A stretch of DNA of 64,000 bases from Owenia fusiformis (Eukaryota; Annelida; Polychaeta; Sabellida; Oweniidae), in assembly GCA_903813345.2 (NCBI GenBank), contig CAIIXF020000006.1, positions 2,358,001 to 2,422,000 of the forward strand. Reading direction: 5' to 3'. The position numbers and the translations under genes are program-made. Below the pieces are notes generated by a model that was not told the origin of the DNA, made no database searches, and saw only the letters and a list, made by a program, of their open reading frames with translations. Shown here one piece after another: positions 1 to 15,300 of the stretch (positions are counted from its first letter, which is position 1; each line of letters begins with the position of its first letter).

Positions 1-274
1 TAATTCGTTGATCACACAATTTGTTAAATGTTCAAACCTTGTTGTGTCTGGATGAATGAACAAAATTAGCCTAATTCTATCAAGGTTGACCACTTTCCAT
101 AAAAGAATATGATATCCAAGTATATTCAACCTCAATTCAGATATCCAAAATTCTAAAACTTATATGACAAATTCTCAATCTGCATATTCAAAAACATTAT
201 ACTGAATATCTTAAAACCTGAAATAAGATATAATTTGAAATAAGATATAATTTCTAGTGCAGATATTCCATTAC
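1..274 (-). other. Start of the next LNX intron
   Basis: This is downstream of the GAG|GTAATG donor. It is AT-rich intron sequence with no exon recognised; the PDZ1 remainder is beyond the window edge. Confidence 0.7.
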
Positions 275-358
275 CTCTAGTATTTGATCCCCTGACTGTA
301 GTCTGCCATCTTTAGCAGCTATACCATCATGTAACAAATTCTGCACAACGACACACAT
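275..358 (-). CDS. LNX: LNX coding exon 6: second half of PDZ1
   Basis: The exon has 84 bases, 28 codons, between TTTATTTGCAG|ATG and GAG|GTAATG, phase 0 at both ends. The peptide MCVVVQNLLHDGIAAKDGRL continues to QSGDQILE, the canonical second half of a PDZ domain (DG.AAKDGRL..GDQIL). It continues exon 5 directly. The remaining strand and helix of PDZ1 and PDZ2-4 must lie in exons before position 1. Confidence 0.92.
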
Positions 359-3300
359 CTGCAAATAAATCACAATCATAAATGACAACCTCAGGTCAGT
401 GACAAAGTCAGAAAGGTAGAAATCCTTATCTATAAGGTAAGGTGTTCATCTGTTGAACATTTAGGTATTGGAGGCTTTCTTGCTACTTTCGAGGCATCAA
501 TTATCATCAATGGGACAAAAAGGACTTCATGGAAGGACTTCATGGCAAATTATTGAGAGGCAAGTGATTCACCAAATGGATGAAGATATATGGTGCAAGG
601 AGGATTGCTATTAGCCTAGTAAGACTCCTATCCCATGTTCACTCAGGATGTTCATACGTTCCAGCGTGTCAGTGTCAACGTGTATACAATATGAAAAAAG
701 GTTATAGTGATTTCTAACTATCGGGTCATGGCCCAAATGAGCTTAATATAAATGGCCTTCAGTAAAGTAACACTAGAATTTTCTTTTTAATATAACCATG
801 ATATACTTGTTTGAAAATGCCATATCTTTTAAGATCAGTGTTTCCCAAATGTTGGTACTCTGTGAAAATTATACATCTATCATCTACAGACTAGATATAT
901 TTCTGAATAATTCACTCTGTACCTTATGAATGGTACCTCATGTATGCTGGAAGGAGTCAAGGAAAGGGAGGGGATCATCAATTTCTTTAAGATTCATACT
1001 TATTTTCAAAAACTGGATAACATCTTTGATTATAGTAAAATCTGCCAAACAGTTTGAAAGCTTTAAGAAACTGAGTGTGGCAATCAAATAAATTGAGCCT
1101 TGGAAGAATAAATACTGACATGTTCAATAAAAACATTCAATTGCAAGGCATAGCACATGTGGCAGTAATACACCTGAATCTGCACCCTACTGTTTCAAAC
1201 CTCAACCTGTAAAGATGGATTAAAGGGGCAACGGAGATTTAGAGAAGAGTAGGAGTATAGGAGAGTAACTTTCTTCAATTTCATGGGTGTAGAGAGGGGG
1301 AGGGGGATGCAATCCCCCACCCCCACAAAAAATAGAAATGCAATTTTGTTGAAAAAAATATTATAGTTTGAAATGTTTAGAATACCCAATGTAAGTTTAA
1401 AAAAATTTCCTTCAACACCTTTCATATTTGAACATCTAAGACAATAAAAAATTAGGATTGTGAGGGAGACACTGGCGTGGCATAAGATCTAAAAATATTT
1501 TACACTTTACATTTATTCTTTGCTGCCACTTTAAGAACCATCTGGGAGGCACTATAACCTAACCATAACATCAACGTTTTTTAAGCACCATGAGCCTTTA
1601 TTTATGAAAAATAATATTTTGAAAGTTTCTTGTATAAAAACAAAACCAAGATCAGGCATGCATGAAACAGACATTTACAAGTGGTTTTCGAAGGATGTGG
1701 TATATTTTCTAGTTTGCTTTGCATAGATTCTTTTCTTTCTAGTTAATGTTTTGTTTGTCTCGTATATTTTCTACTTGGTTTGTAAAAGTTATCAGCAACA
1801 AAATATCAATATAATTCTTAAATGACAGTATTGGTTTGTATGTACAAAAAATAGTTTATAATTAAAAAATCATTAAAATTGCTCCATTTCACAACGAATT
1901 AGAAAGCACGATGGGCAATACTTGTAATACAATGTAAAATAAAAAAAGTGAAGATAAAATTCCAAAATATAATTTCTTGTGCTTACTAGAGGTGTGTCAG
2001 TGCCACCAACTATACTGATTCCCAAGTCATAACACCCACGCTGTATGTCTATTGTTGTAATCTCTCCCTCAACTATAGGATTCTTAGGCATACCTGAAAA
2101 TATACATTTTATACTAATTATTACTCATTAATAATACTAATTGTTTTTTATTATTTTAAGATCTGGTGGAATATTACAATATGTACAACTATTGCTTATA
2201 ATTTAATTTGGGTTACATCTTGATTTCATTTTGATTTCTAGTTTCTCAAGGGAAACATTACCTCAAGGTTCAAAAATAGAAGCAATAGACTAGATGCAAG
2301 TAGGAATAATCTGTCACAAAATATTTGAAATCTACATGTAAAATTACATCCAAAACTGGTTTCAAAAATTGTTTATCAACTTTGAAAATTTAATTTTCTT
2401 TGAAAATGTGACTTCTAGGTCGGGGAGATTCCCCATGTTATGAAATCACAAAAAGTGAAATATCTTTTCTTGTATTGGATCGACAGATAATATTTTCTTT
2501 TACTGGACATATTTTAATTTGTATATCTATCAGATACATAAGAGTAATATGAAAAGTGAACAACTAAAACTGATGAATATTCAAGTTTAGGGAACTTTCT
2601 AATACCCTGCAATGTTATCTGCCCCAAATTAGCTACCTACTCGCATCTGGGTTATTCTTGTGGTCTTATCAAAAGATAACATCACAGTTTCATATTATTT
2701 TTTACTCAGTTCTTGATTTTCTGATATTTTTAAATTCACAATTTTAACAGGAAAATTGTATCCTTTTTCCATGTATGTGGAATACAAGAACAGCATCTTT
2801 TCTAATCATTATAGATTGGTTACTAAACCTTTCACCTGATTTTGTTTATTTACTTTCAAGTTACTTTTAGTGGATAGTCACAACAATAAATGTGATTCAT
2901 TTAAAGCACCTTGCTTTGATGTTTGAAATAGTGTCACTTGGATATGTAAACAAATTAGAAGATTTGACAGGACCCTCTGATATGTCCATCAAAACTGTCA
3001 ATTTTGTACTAAATTCACCTCAATGGGTTCAATTAAATTGTTACTTTTTCATAAAGTTTATGACTTTTGACTACAACCTGTATGATGTAGATGCATTATG
3101 GTTCATAAAGCAAAGGTTTAATTAGAATTTTCAACAAAAGGCAAATTGAATACAGGCAAAATTATTGGAAATTGAATTTAAACATTGAAACAGTTACAAA
3201 ATTCCCCAAAACAACTTTTAAGTTAAATTAATAAAAAAACAACTGTAGAATATTTCTTCATTTTTGTGGAGAAATATTTTATAGGCTTATTGTTTTGGGA

Positions 3301-6300
3301 TAGTAGCTATTAAGATACCATCCTGCATTAACATATTTGATCTATTTTGACAAAGGTAAAAGAAAAAACTTGTGCAATGGTTACACAATATAGGTCTTAT
3401 GAAAACATAAAGAACCAAATTAATATGAATAGTGAAAGCTGTATTCACCATAGACACATGAAGACGATGACGCAAATTTCATAATAAGCAATACCCTTGC
3501 CAAATTAAGCTTCACCTAGTCTTTCCCTATTTGAGTCTTGACAATATCATGCTTATATAAGTCTTTCGGGAACCTTGTCAAATGGCAGGGTGAAGAAGAT
3601 AACATGTACCAGTTGATAAAAATTGAATATTTTCTCCTATTTTGATGTCTTCATATGTTGCTTTAATTGTGAAAAACACATTCAGAATCATTGTTATATA
3701 TATACAGTGTACCTACATGAACATCCCAATAGCCAGCATAAGTCAGTCATATCTCCATTGAACTGCTATTATCCTAATTAATCCAGAAACAATGATACTG
3801 TATTCCAACTAAATCTCTCAATTACGGCTCTAACTTATGGACTCTGTTCACCAGTTTTATCTGACATTTTAGATCCAATCTTTCTGCCAGGTTTTTATAA
3901 GACTTTTTTAATTTAGACCTTCAAATGTCAGATCAGATACAACTCAACATGATGTCCCCTATTAAAAAATGTCTGGTAGTACTCTACATTCGTTTTTTAC
4001 GCATTCACCGAGATCTGATCTCCAATTTATTTCTTTGAAAATATTAAGTACTCTTTTAGACAAAATAATGAAGTTATTGCGGCTGTCAAATTTTAAAATA
4101 ACTGATTTGAACATTTTTATGTCCTACTTATGAACAAAAATGAGAAATTCATAAAATTTTGTTTTTCTAAGGGAATCACTATGTTGATGATTCTCTCTTT
4201 GAAATCTTTTCAAATTGAAATTATTTTAATATTAACTTAAAAGATCATCTCTATTCAGATCCATGACTCTATTTCATCAGTCGGAAAAAGGCATAAAATA
4301 ATCTGATTCAGAACTTATTAACTTTGCACTTTTTGTGTCTTGGTAGTCTTAAAAAGCTTACAGTTCCTTTAAGTATGTTCTGTAGGTATTACAGTAAGTA
4401 AAACTCATACATATGGCAATGTTTTCTATCAAAATCCCTGAAATATGTTTTTGGGACCCCCTGAGAGGCAAGTGTGGGAGAATTGAAAAACAGACTTCTT
4501 AAAGGTGGAAACAAGTTTTAATGTAAGGATACTGAGAACAGAATAAAAAAGTATACAAAAAATATATAAGAACAGGTTAGAAATATCAATATTTGGAATT
4601 TCAGTGACAGAACTTGGATCTTTTTATACTTGGATCTTGTAATCATATGAACTAGATTTTTTCTTTTTTTTCAGTCAGAATGACTCCCAAAATTAATTGG
4701 GAAGGAATCCACATTTTAATAAAAATTGTAGTGTTTATCTAAGGGAATGTTTAATAAATGCAAAAGTAACTATATTTTTTGCAAAATAAAAAGTATTTGA
4801 AAATGTATCCAAATATATTTTTGTGCAAGGGTCTATTTTCTCCTCTTTGGTATTGTTAATTGATCTGCAGTTTTCCAGATCTTTGTAAAACATTATAATG
4901 TATTTTCAAGAGTTTTAGTGCTTCTTGATTTATGGTGTGTCAAATACCAACTCTCTGCAGATTCAAGAACACCTAATGGTTGATTATGTCTTTGTTTATT
5001 TTTGTTTGTTTGTGTTTTTGTCAATTAAGATAAGCAACATAATCAATTAGTCTCATCAACTATAGGTACAAAGAAGAACACATTAAAAGTAGATGCAACC
5101 AAGAATAAAACGAGACACAACCTATTATTTCACTCTATCTCGTATAACCCCCCCCCCCCTCCCCCTGCTTCTGTCCAACTCCAAAGAGATTTTTATATAT
5201 GTAATACCTGGAAATGCAAGCTTCAACTTCACATTTCCAAATAAGGGCAATGGATGAAATATTGAGATATTTTGATCAAAAACAGGTAAAATTCTGATTT
5301 GTGTCAAGAAGAAAGTCTGACACCACAGAAAGTGTTATATATAAAAGGACATCATTGGAAACAATGCTTTATAAAATAAACAATACATGCTTGTTATATT
5401 TACAGAATTCTATTTAGGTATGAATCTAGGCACAATAACCATATAAAAGACATGATCTCTATAAACTGATCAATACTGAAGAAATCTGCTCTTTTCACAT
5501 GCAGTAAAAGGAAATCCATTTCAATCAAAAATATCCCCTAATTAGCATCATAATGAGAATCTAATTGGAGTATATCTGAACATAATATAAATATAGTGGG
5601 AATGTCCAGCAGTTGGCAATTGATCTGATGTTTACTTTATATGGAACAAAAAGCATATTTATAACAAAAAATGACTTAGAAATAATTGTGAGTTGAAAAT
5701 AATGATCCTCCAATAGTTAAGTTGGTCTTAACCAAAACAGTGAACCTCAAAAAATGTACATCTTTCCACGGACCTGATTTAATGATCAATAAAGCCTTAA
5801 CTAAAGGAACACACTTCTTAAACTAATTCATCTAAAACATACACATTTACATATATGATATACAGGAAAATAAACAGGTGATTAAAGTCGCTAATTGATC
5901 TTAATTCATTGGAAATCTTTACTGGTTCCTGCATTTATGGTGTCTCACACATTTTCTGGATTGATTTTTGAGACCCCAGCCAATTCCGCCTTGTAACATA
6001 ATGTGATTCTCCATTAGGAAAACATCCCTGACAATAATGTTAATGTCAGCTTTATTTAGAATATTATTTTTTAAAAACATCTTTAAATAACATCACAAAG
6101 AAGAAATACAGAAGGTCACATATCATGAATTCTAGTTTATCCTAAAAAATGCAAATTACACCATTCATTTTAGAGATAATGCGATTAGGTCAAAATTTTG
6201 AATGAGGGAAGAAGACAAAAACACTTTAAAATATAAGACACATAGAGTATAAACTAGCATAGGTTAATAGGAAATATTGGGGAAACAAATGTGTTACATA

Positions 6301-9300
6301 TTGATTTCAACACCTGGTAGAGAACATGCACAATTAAATATTAATACTCTGATGCATGACATTCTTCAACGCAGTGTTTGATTGATAAATAATAATGTTT
6401 AATACAATCTAATAAACTCTGAATTTATTCAATGGTAGTTGTTGGAGTAATTTTATTGACTTTGCTTGTTTTGAGTACGTAAATGCAACCTAACAAATAC
6501 ATCTACCTTTCTAGTGCTTTCTCCTGTACTTCTATATCATTAATTATTATATAAATCTAAGCAATTTCACATAAGAAACTAATTAAGCCAGCTCAAATTG
6601 AATAAAGAGTATTAGAAAAAAAAAAAAAGATACATTTAATTATTTGAACTATACAGTAAGATAAACACACAAAATTTTCTCAATTGTTCAAGAAATGTTA
6701 TATAAATAAGTTACTTACGGGTATATTTTTTACGTTGCCTGGTTTTCCTCAATGCAGTTGCCATAGTTTCTATTTAAATGTTGTTGAAATATTTCAAACT
6801 AATAACTTATATTACAGTTCCTTTATAAATTTATATGTTTCTTTTGAGTATCTTTAAATTATATCAAGAATGAGTTCAAGACATACATTTTAGAAATGTG
6901 TATAACACTAAGTAGCTACTGTGTCACTTGTGTCAATAAAAGAGACATAAAGAAGTGTATAGATATTCAATCATCAGAGACCTTGATATAGATCTTAACA
7001 AATAAAAAAGTCAATTAACGAATGTAAAACTCTAAAAACTTTCGATTCCTATACATGAATTTGTTTATTGTAAATATGCATGCAAATGCTTACAGTTTAC
7101 AGAACTGCACCAAAATTGCACCAGAAATGATGCACCATATGCCCAGGTGCATTAATAGCAATACATACTTATTGCAACAGTTATAACACAATTAGTGTCA
7201 TATGAAAAAAGGATTACCTTCCTTATAAGTGAAAATACAGGTGAAGGAAAGGGTTAATGAAACTAAGTGTCAAATAATCAATGTAGAAAAAAATTTAAAC
7301 TTCATAATGTTGATGTCTTAATTAAACTGTGTTGACTGAATTTTGTTTACATATTCTAAACCCGATCATTGAGCCGAATTATTGTTGTTAACTATGGAAA
7401 ACAAAAAAAACTATGGTGCTAAATTTTGGCTGGCTGCCATAAAAGAATTTATGGCAGAAAAATATGTCTAGGCTTTATGTCCAACAACCCATCAAAGATC
7501 AGGTATCAATGTCTATTCTCACTTCCGAATATTATTTATAAACATGGTTTTGCAATATATGAAAACCCTGAAGATACTCAAAAACAAGAATATCGCATTA
7601 GACAGTTCTCATTGTAATGTTTGTGAACAAATATATCTTAGATAAAATACGTATCTTACAAAAAATAGAAAAGAATGAAAATCAATTTTTTATTACAATT
7701 ATAATCAAGTTAAGTAGAGAAAGGACCTATTGTTAAATCCAAAACTGCTTAAGAAAACTTGAAAATGATTGAAAATATATAGTAGCTAAATAGAATTTGC
7801 AAGAAATTGATGATCTGGGTATTGATTTTGGTTGAGAGCAAAATGGATCTGTTTGAAGAGGCCATCTGTTTCTGTTTCTATGTAACACATACTGTATGGG
7901 CATTTCACATTTGTGCTAAATGACAAAATAGATCCCAAACAACTTTATATAAAATCCTTATTAAATGAAACAAAATATAAGAAAAAATAAACCAACATGT
8001 AGTTTTGATGGGATTGTTTTCTGAGGCAGCAACCCATAAATCAACCAACAAAACAACCTGTTTTGACAAGCAAGTTTACCAACCAACAAATCAAGCAATT
8101 TAATCAAGACATTCACCAAAGCTAGAATATGAAATAAACAATTTAGTAAAATCAATCATCCAAAAAGATTTTCAAATTCTCAAATTACACCTACCCTTCA
8201 ACGGTTCATTCTTATTTTCATCTTCTTGGTCTTCCAAAGTTTCATTAAAATCATAAGTGACAGCCTCGTAATCATTTGAACGATAATTAATTCTTCTGTA
8301 CTGGCGATTTAGATTGTTTACTTTTTCATCTGCGGGTACTTTACTAAAGTCAATCTGGTAATATTCATGGTGTTCATCATCTCTTTCAGTTGCCTCATTT
8401 AATTTATGATCATTTCTGTTTTGGTCATTACGGACATTGTCAATTTTTTCACATACTGTATAGGCACCATAGTCTTTCTCATTTCTTTCTTGTTCCTTTT
8501 TATCTTTTCCTTTTCTCTTTTGGTGATAAAATCTCAAAAAGCTTTCAAACTTCATCCTTAATATAAGTTTGTTACATGTGATCTTTTGAAGTTAATGTAC
8601 TAAGAGTAATTTCCTCATTGAATTTCTTAAGATTTGTGATAAATGTTAGGAGGTTATTCTTGTCTTGTCTCCTTCGTCCTTTTTCAGCCCAAAGCCACTT
8701 GCTTTATTTTAGAATCTCAATAGCAATTTTTTCCCCTATAAAAACATCTAATTTCTCTTGAGACTGCACTTCTTTATGATTGCACCGAGCTAAATATGTC
8801 CCCAGCGTGTGATCTGCATTGATTCTCAGCTGCCAGCTTTTCAGTGTTATAGCAAACAATAATTTCTAATTTGAATTTTCCTGTTTTTATGTAAAAAGGA
8901 ACGGCATATTAGCATGAAATTACCCTGGCACTGGATCTATACAATTTGGTAGTCAATAGATTTGTTGTATAAAGGTGTATTCAATTTTGAGATAATTGTT
9001 CAGAATCTCGTTCTGAAGAACTAGCGTAGTACACTTCACTATTGATCCTCTAACCCCTTCCATATAAATCTCATTTCTTTTTGTTTCTGCCAATATTAAA
9101 CCCAAAATATGCCTAAAAATCCCTTTCCTCAAATTCGGCCTTTCATTTCTATTACAAATAAACTTGTAAGGAAAACAAAATAAAACAAATAGAAGGATCC
9201 TACACGTGTACACGGCTCAAGGGAAGACTGTATTGTGATCACTATTCAAACAAAGCCACACTTTAAGGAAATGAATAAATATTTAATACCAAAGAAAGGA

Positions 9301-12300
9301 TTAACTTTTTCAGATAGTGGCACACAAGTTATGGTAACACTGGCAACAGCCTATTCTTATCATATATAATTGACTCCTGGGTCTTCTATTGATCTAAAAT
9401 TATTATTTAGGCTATTATTAATTTGTCTGGGTTTTCTGGGCTATTATGTTTTTTTAACTTGATATCCATAGGTGACGTGTGAGGCATTTACCAAAACATT
9501 CATTGACGTAACCAACTTAATGAAGATTTATGCCTCAAACTTGGTACCAGATGCAGCATATATTTTAATCAAGAATTGAAAATAAGAATTTCAAATAAAT
9601 AGGAACATTGAGGTGAAGATAATGAAGTAAAATACATATGTACAAAAAACAATGACTCTTGACAAAATGTTGTGTTCCCTCAAAAGAAGTCTCCCATTGT
9701 GATTGTTTGTTTTCATAATTAATATTTGCCCAGGTTTGTCAGGATACATTCATGACTGACACAGGTAATGATGAAAAATATAACTATAATGAAGCACACA
9801 AGGGAATATCCAACCTAAATAAGTTACTTTGTTATCAGATTTATGGTCCCAAATTATGGGTCTTCAAAGCAGGTGCAAATGATTCATTTGTTCTAATGAG
9901 AGAATAAAAAACAAACAATGAGAGAGTAAAAACAAACAATGAGAGAATAAAAACCAAACAATGAGAAAATACTGTAGCTTGGAACAACATTTCACAAAAT
10001 TGTTAATTAAACATTATTCAAAACACAAACTTAAATATGACAATAAAAACGTGTGTCAAAACTAGAAAGGACACCTCAAGGCAAATATACATTAGAATCA
10101 AATACAAATATACTAAAAAGAACAATAAAATTTCTGTTTTTGTAAAAATCAGGGATGAAATAAAACTTTCTCAATTGCATGTAAAGATACCTCCATCTTT
10201 CTGCTGAAAATGCTTTAAAAATTCAAACAAACCTACATATATTGTTTTTCTTTTTGAACGGTAAATTAAACATAAGATTGAAATCTTAAAGTAGTTATTT
10301 TATAAATACATTTTGGACCTATCCTTATGAGTTGCTTATTAGTGCATGCCAGATTTTATACAATAAAACAAATGGAAAAAGTCGAAAAGTATCCTTTGAG
10401 TCCTTGATATCATAATTCTAATTTTTATTTATTTATTTTATCCATATAATATAATTATTATCAAGTGTTACATTTACACACTAGATACCAAAATGGGGGG
10501 GGGGGGTATATCAGTGCATTAACAAAATTTGGAAAACTGCTGTTTTCTTCTTGTAATTTGTTTTGAATACAATGCCATCTATTAGTAAACTCAAAACATT
10601 TTATTCATTTTCAAAGATTTCTCAAGTAAATGTCACAAAACAGTTGAAACATTAATGAGGATAGTGCAATTATATTAGGGGCTAGTTTGTAGGGTTTATC
10701 CAAAGGAATATATATACTGAGGGATATGGAGAAATATCTGAAGATATATCCTGTATCCAAAGCCATTATCCAAAATAATTATATACTTATTTATCCCATA
10801 CTAATAGAAACTCTAGTACAGGAAATATGACCTTTATTCCCCAGATTTGAGAGCAGGAAATAATTTGAAATATTTCACCTAGTTGAAGATATAGTTTTTT
10901 CCTCTTGAAACTGTTCAAAATTTTTCTGTATGTAAGCCTGATATGTTAGGTTTGTAATATAAATCCTAATATATATATTCTTACCATCATCAGAGTCATT
11001 TGATGCCACATTTCTGTAGGTGCACTCATATAACATGTGACTGTCTAGGGCACTTCGTGGGCCATGGTGCTGACAGCCAAACTTCTCCTTTCCACATTTC
11101 ACCACAGCCCCCTTGCACCTGCAATTATACATTATACAAAGAAACCATCATGGAATACATACCATGGCCATGTAATTTATGCCTGGGTCACATATGCTCT
11201 GATCCATCGACCGGCACCCGCCCAATTGAGTGTTTTCTTCAATATTGTATTCAATTTTGAACAAAATACTCAATCGGCCGGGCACCGTAGTGAAAATCGG
11301 AGCAAATGTGACCAAGGCATAAATTACACAAAGTAACATTAAATGAAAAAGAGGACTTGTATAGATGGCAGTTCACTCTCGATTTGTTCCTCACATATTA
11401 CCCCATTTTCCTTTGCTTATATATATGAAGATTCTAAGGTTTCAAGTATTATCAATGAAATGTATATGGGAGATTTTGAATATTGATCTAATGTATGGTT
11501 ATGTGTATGATCAAACTTACTGGATTCTTTACCAATTGAAATTGGCAGTCTGTAACACCATTGTTAATCTCTTAAAAACAAACACAAACCTGTTTTTGAG
11601 ATGACTCTGTAGTTCACATCTTGGCAGAACTTCCTCACAGTAGTCTACATTGGGGCAGACAACAAGCAGTTTATCAAGTAATCTGAAAATATAAATTCCC
11701 GGGTATAATTTACACACAAATAATTAAACATTCACTTTTACACATTAGCATCACAGAATAACAGTTATTGCCATATCAAGCAAATGGAGCACTTACACGT
11801 GCAAAGGACGATTCTCGGTTTGGAGAACAGTCTCCTGGGCTAATAATTTTTTTCATGAAAAAGAAATATACCCAAATTAAACTATGAATATTCAAAAGAG
11901 GACATTAAAATCTACAAGATGTACAAATAACAAATTGGTCTGAAGCAGGGATAACGCTCAATTAGACCGATTCAATAAAATACAAGTCTCGATTTGGGGA
12001 AAGAAGTTCATCAGTGTACTGCGCTAATATTTTTTTGCGAAAAATCTAGAAATATTACCCAAATTAAATTATAACTATTCAAAAGAAGACATTCAAATCT
12101 ATATTAAGTAAAAAAAATCAAATTTGTCCGAAGCAGGGATAATGCTCATTTAGATTGATGAACTTCGTTCTCCAAACCGAGAATCGTCCTCTGGTTGTTA
12201 TAAGGGAGTAGGCAACTATAATGTTGCAATGGTACTATATTATCTTATTAATAATAGAACATAGAATGCTACACTGTTGTATTATTTATCATTGCGCTCA

Positions 12301-15300
12301 ATCATTTTATTGTATTTTAATCATTTATTATATAATCATAACATTATATAATCAGTACATTGTATCAATTCTGTATTACTTTTAATATAATGCAATCAAT
12401 GCATTGGATTTGTAAAGTTGTACAAATTGCTTCAAATGCATTTCATCATTTTTTCATTGTGTATAAAATGCATAATTATAATTATTAACTACACACAACT
12501 AATAAATTAAGTCTCAATAATATAACTGTATTTTTCTCCATGGTCTCTTATTGAAGTAAATCAGTGCACATATTTATTGGCCTTCATGGTATGTGTCACT
12601 CAACCCTACTAAGTAGTCTTAGCAAGGTTCTGACTATTGGGAGACAGAATAACATTTAATTAATCAATGAATGTCTCAAGGGAGTTCTAGTTATTAAGGA
12701 TCTTCCTATTCCAGACTCCATTGTTTTTGAATCTTAGTCCTTAAGTGAGACGCATAGCATAATAGGCAGATATAATAAAAAATATATAATAGGTGTGATT
12801 ATAAATACATATAATTCAAGAGAAATTCCATCATTTAATGAAACACTTGAGTTAAAAAATAATTTTTGAGGTAGGCTTGGTTGCCCGCTCCTGAAAATCT
12901 TCAGTGAATGTAGATATTTTAGGATTGAATTTTTTTTTTTCAGTATCTGATAAGTATCCTGGTATCTGAATGAAAAAGACTTAAAATAACTGCTGCATGA
13001 AATTTCAATCGCTGATATTTCTCTGTTTGGCCTATACAGCCTGTACTTAAGACCACACTACAGTATTTCATAACTTATGCATAACTTACTTTAATGGAGA
13101 CAAGACAACATGATCTTCATTTTCATATTCCCCATCAGACTCTGCCATATTCTTGTGTCAATTTATCATCCAAGACATATAATGGAATCATTTCTTCGAT
13201 CCAAGTCCTTCATAATGTTTAATCAGAGACATTTATTAATTCTCTTTATCTCTTTTCTGGATTCTAAAGGCCTTATAGCTTTGAGATTTTTTGTCTTTCA
13301 TTTCTGGAAGCAATTCACACTGAGTTATTGCTTTTAGTCAATGTTGCATTTGGCATTGTAAAATACTTCAACTATTGTACATTCGATGATTTTTATATAT
13401 GGTATACATCTTCAGATTGAATCACTTCAAATATCCTATTGCAGTAAGTGTTGGTTCCATGCTGTCATATATGTAGTATTAAAAAGCTATTTGCAAGATA
13501 GTCCTCCTAAAATACATTCCTTTCGCTTTTGTGTATATCTCTGGGTTATATCCCTTTTCAAAGAGTTCAATTCAGATCAGCTCCTTTGATTCTTAAGCAT
13601 ATCCCTATTAAGTTATGAGTGGTTTATTTGAAGTAGTTATTGCAAAACTGTTCTTCCATCATGGCTATGGTTATACTGCACTTCTATTCCAAGCCTAAAG
13701 TCAATTGTGTCAGAAATAACAGTTTCTATAGATTCTCATCAACAACCTACCAAATTATAACATTACTATCTCTCAGGAGAACCTAACTAAAGATGAAAAA
13801 AAATTCAATTCTAAATTTCTTAACTTGTTATATGACTACTTTTTACGGACTGATCATTTTTTAGATTTTTTCCTATTAACTCCTATGTTAAAAGTTCGAC
13901 CAGTTCCGGAATTATTCCTAAGGATTTCCATCTGACTTCTGATCAAGCAATTTCATTTTCTCAGTGAATTGAATAAAGATCAGCCTGATGTATCAATTGC
14001 TTACTCAAGCTGTCACATTGTCTAAGATAATCTTCTATGGTGGTTAAATACATAAATGTGGCTGTAAGATCCTATATTAAACATTTTTAATCAACTTTAA
14101 AGGTATACTATGCCTTAACTTGTTTAGATGCTTTCTGCTAATTTGTTGATTCATTTAATAAAGACAGCTGTATTATAAAATGCTTAGCTAAATTAAAGAC
14201 GTAAGACACAAACTGCACTAAATTAAGAAACCATAATTTTCATTAGTATACTCTTGTAATGATAATTAGTTCAATAATAATCTTTATTAGTGATGGTCCT
14301 GCTTATGATCTACATACTTCAATAGCCATAACATCATCAAGAAGTCATTGCAATATTAGAACATCAACCAAAATTATTGGTTATAGAATTGAAAGTTGTC
14401 ATTTTAACCTGAATACATTTGCGAAATTCCTGTTGCTAATGAAATTCATTTGAAGACATAATTCTATTCTTTAATTTCCAGTTTTGGAATTTAAAGCTAT
14501 TGAAGCTCATTTGAAGACATAATTCTATTCATTACTTTCCAGTTTTGAAATCTAAAGCTATTGAAGCTCATTTGAAGACATAATTTTATTCTTTAATTTC
14601 CAGTTTTGGAATCTCAAGCTAATGAAGCTCATTTGAAGACATAATTTTATTCTTTACTTTTCAGTATTGGAATCTAAAGCTAATCAAGCTCATTTGAAGA
14701 CATAATTTTATTCTTTACTTTTCAGTATTGGAATCTAAAGCAAATGAAGTTCATTTGAAGACATATTTCTATATTCTTCACTTTCCCGTTTGAAGTCTAA
14801 CTTATCTTCTTTAGCATCCTAACAATTATGCCTTTGATATACAGGCTCATCTATGCCTAATATAACTGAACTTACTACTAACTAGCCACTAAAATGTTAA
14901 CTGATCGGATTTTATTTGGCTTCAGGCTCCATCTTACTGTTTTAGAATTATATTGATATGTAATCCTTTGTAAAATAATTCCATTGTTATTTGTTTCTTA
15001 TGTTACATCGAACAGTCTACAAGACATAATCAATACAGCATAACTTCTAATAATGTATTGTAAAGTTTAAATCTCCAAACTGAGTTGATACAAAAAAATA
15101 TTTACTTCCAAAACAACTTGGTCTCTTATAAGAATGTTCCAAATTGTAGGACTCTGTAAACAATCTAATTGGTCCCTCGCCATTCTTATAATGGTCATCA
15201 TTAATGTCAATTTCCCTGCAGAGTAGAAAGGTTATAAATTCCGATATCTCCACAAATTACTTCTACCGCAACTCTGATGAAGGATAATATGAGGGAAAGT

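Noticed and set aside
8456-8555. Upstream part of the ORF around LNX exon 4, with its own ATG
   Set aside because: No acceptor there gives the right phase for exon 3. The ATG at 8555 is inside the gene and not a start.
11000-11339. Four overlapping small ORFs on both strands
   Set aside because: They fall on LNX exon 3 in the wrong strand or on the palindromic MITE at 11171-11328, which creates mirrored frames.
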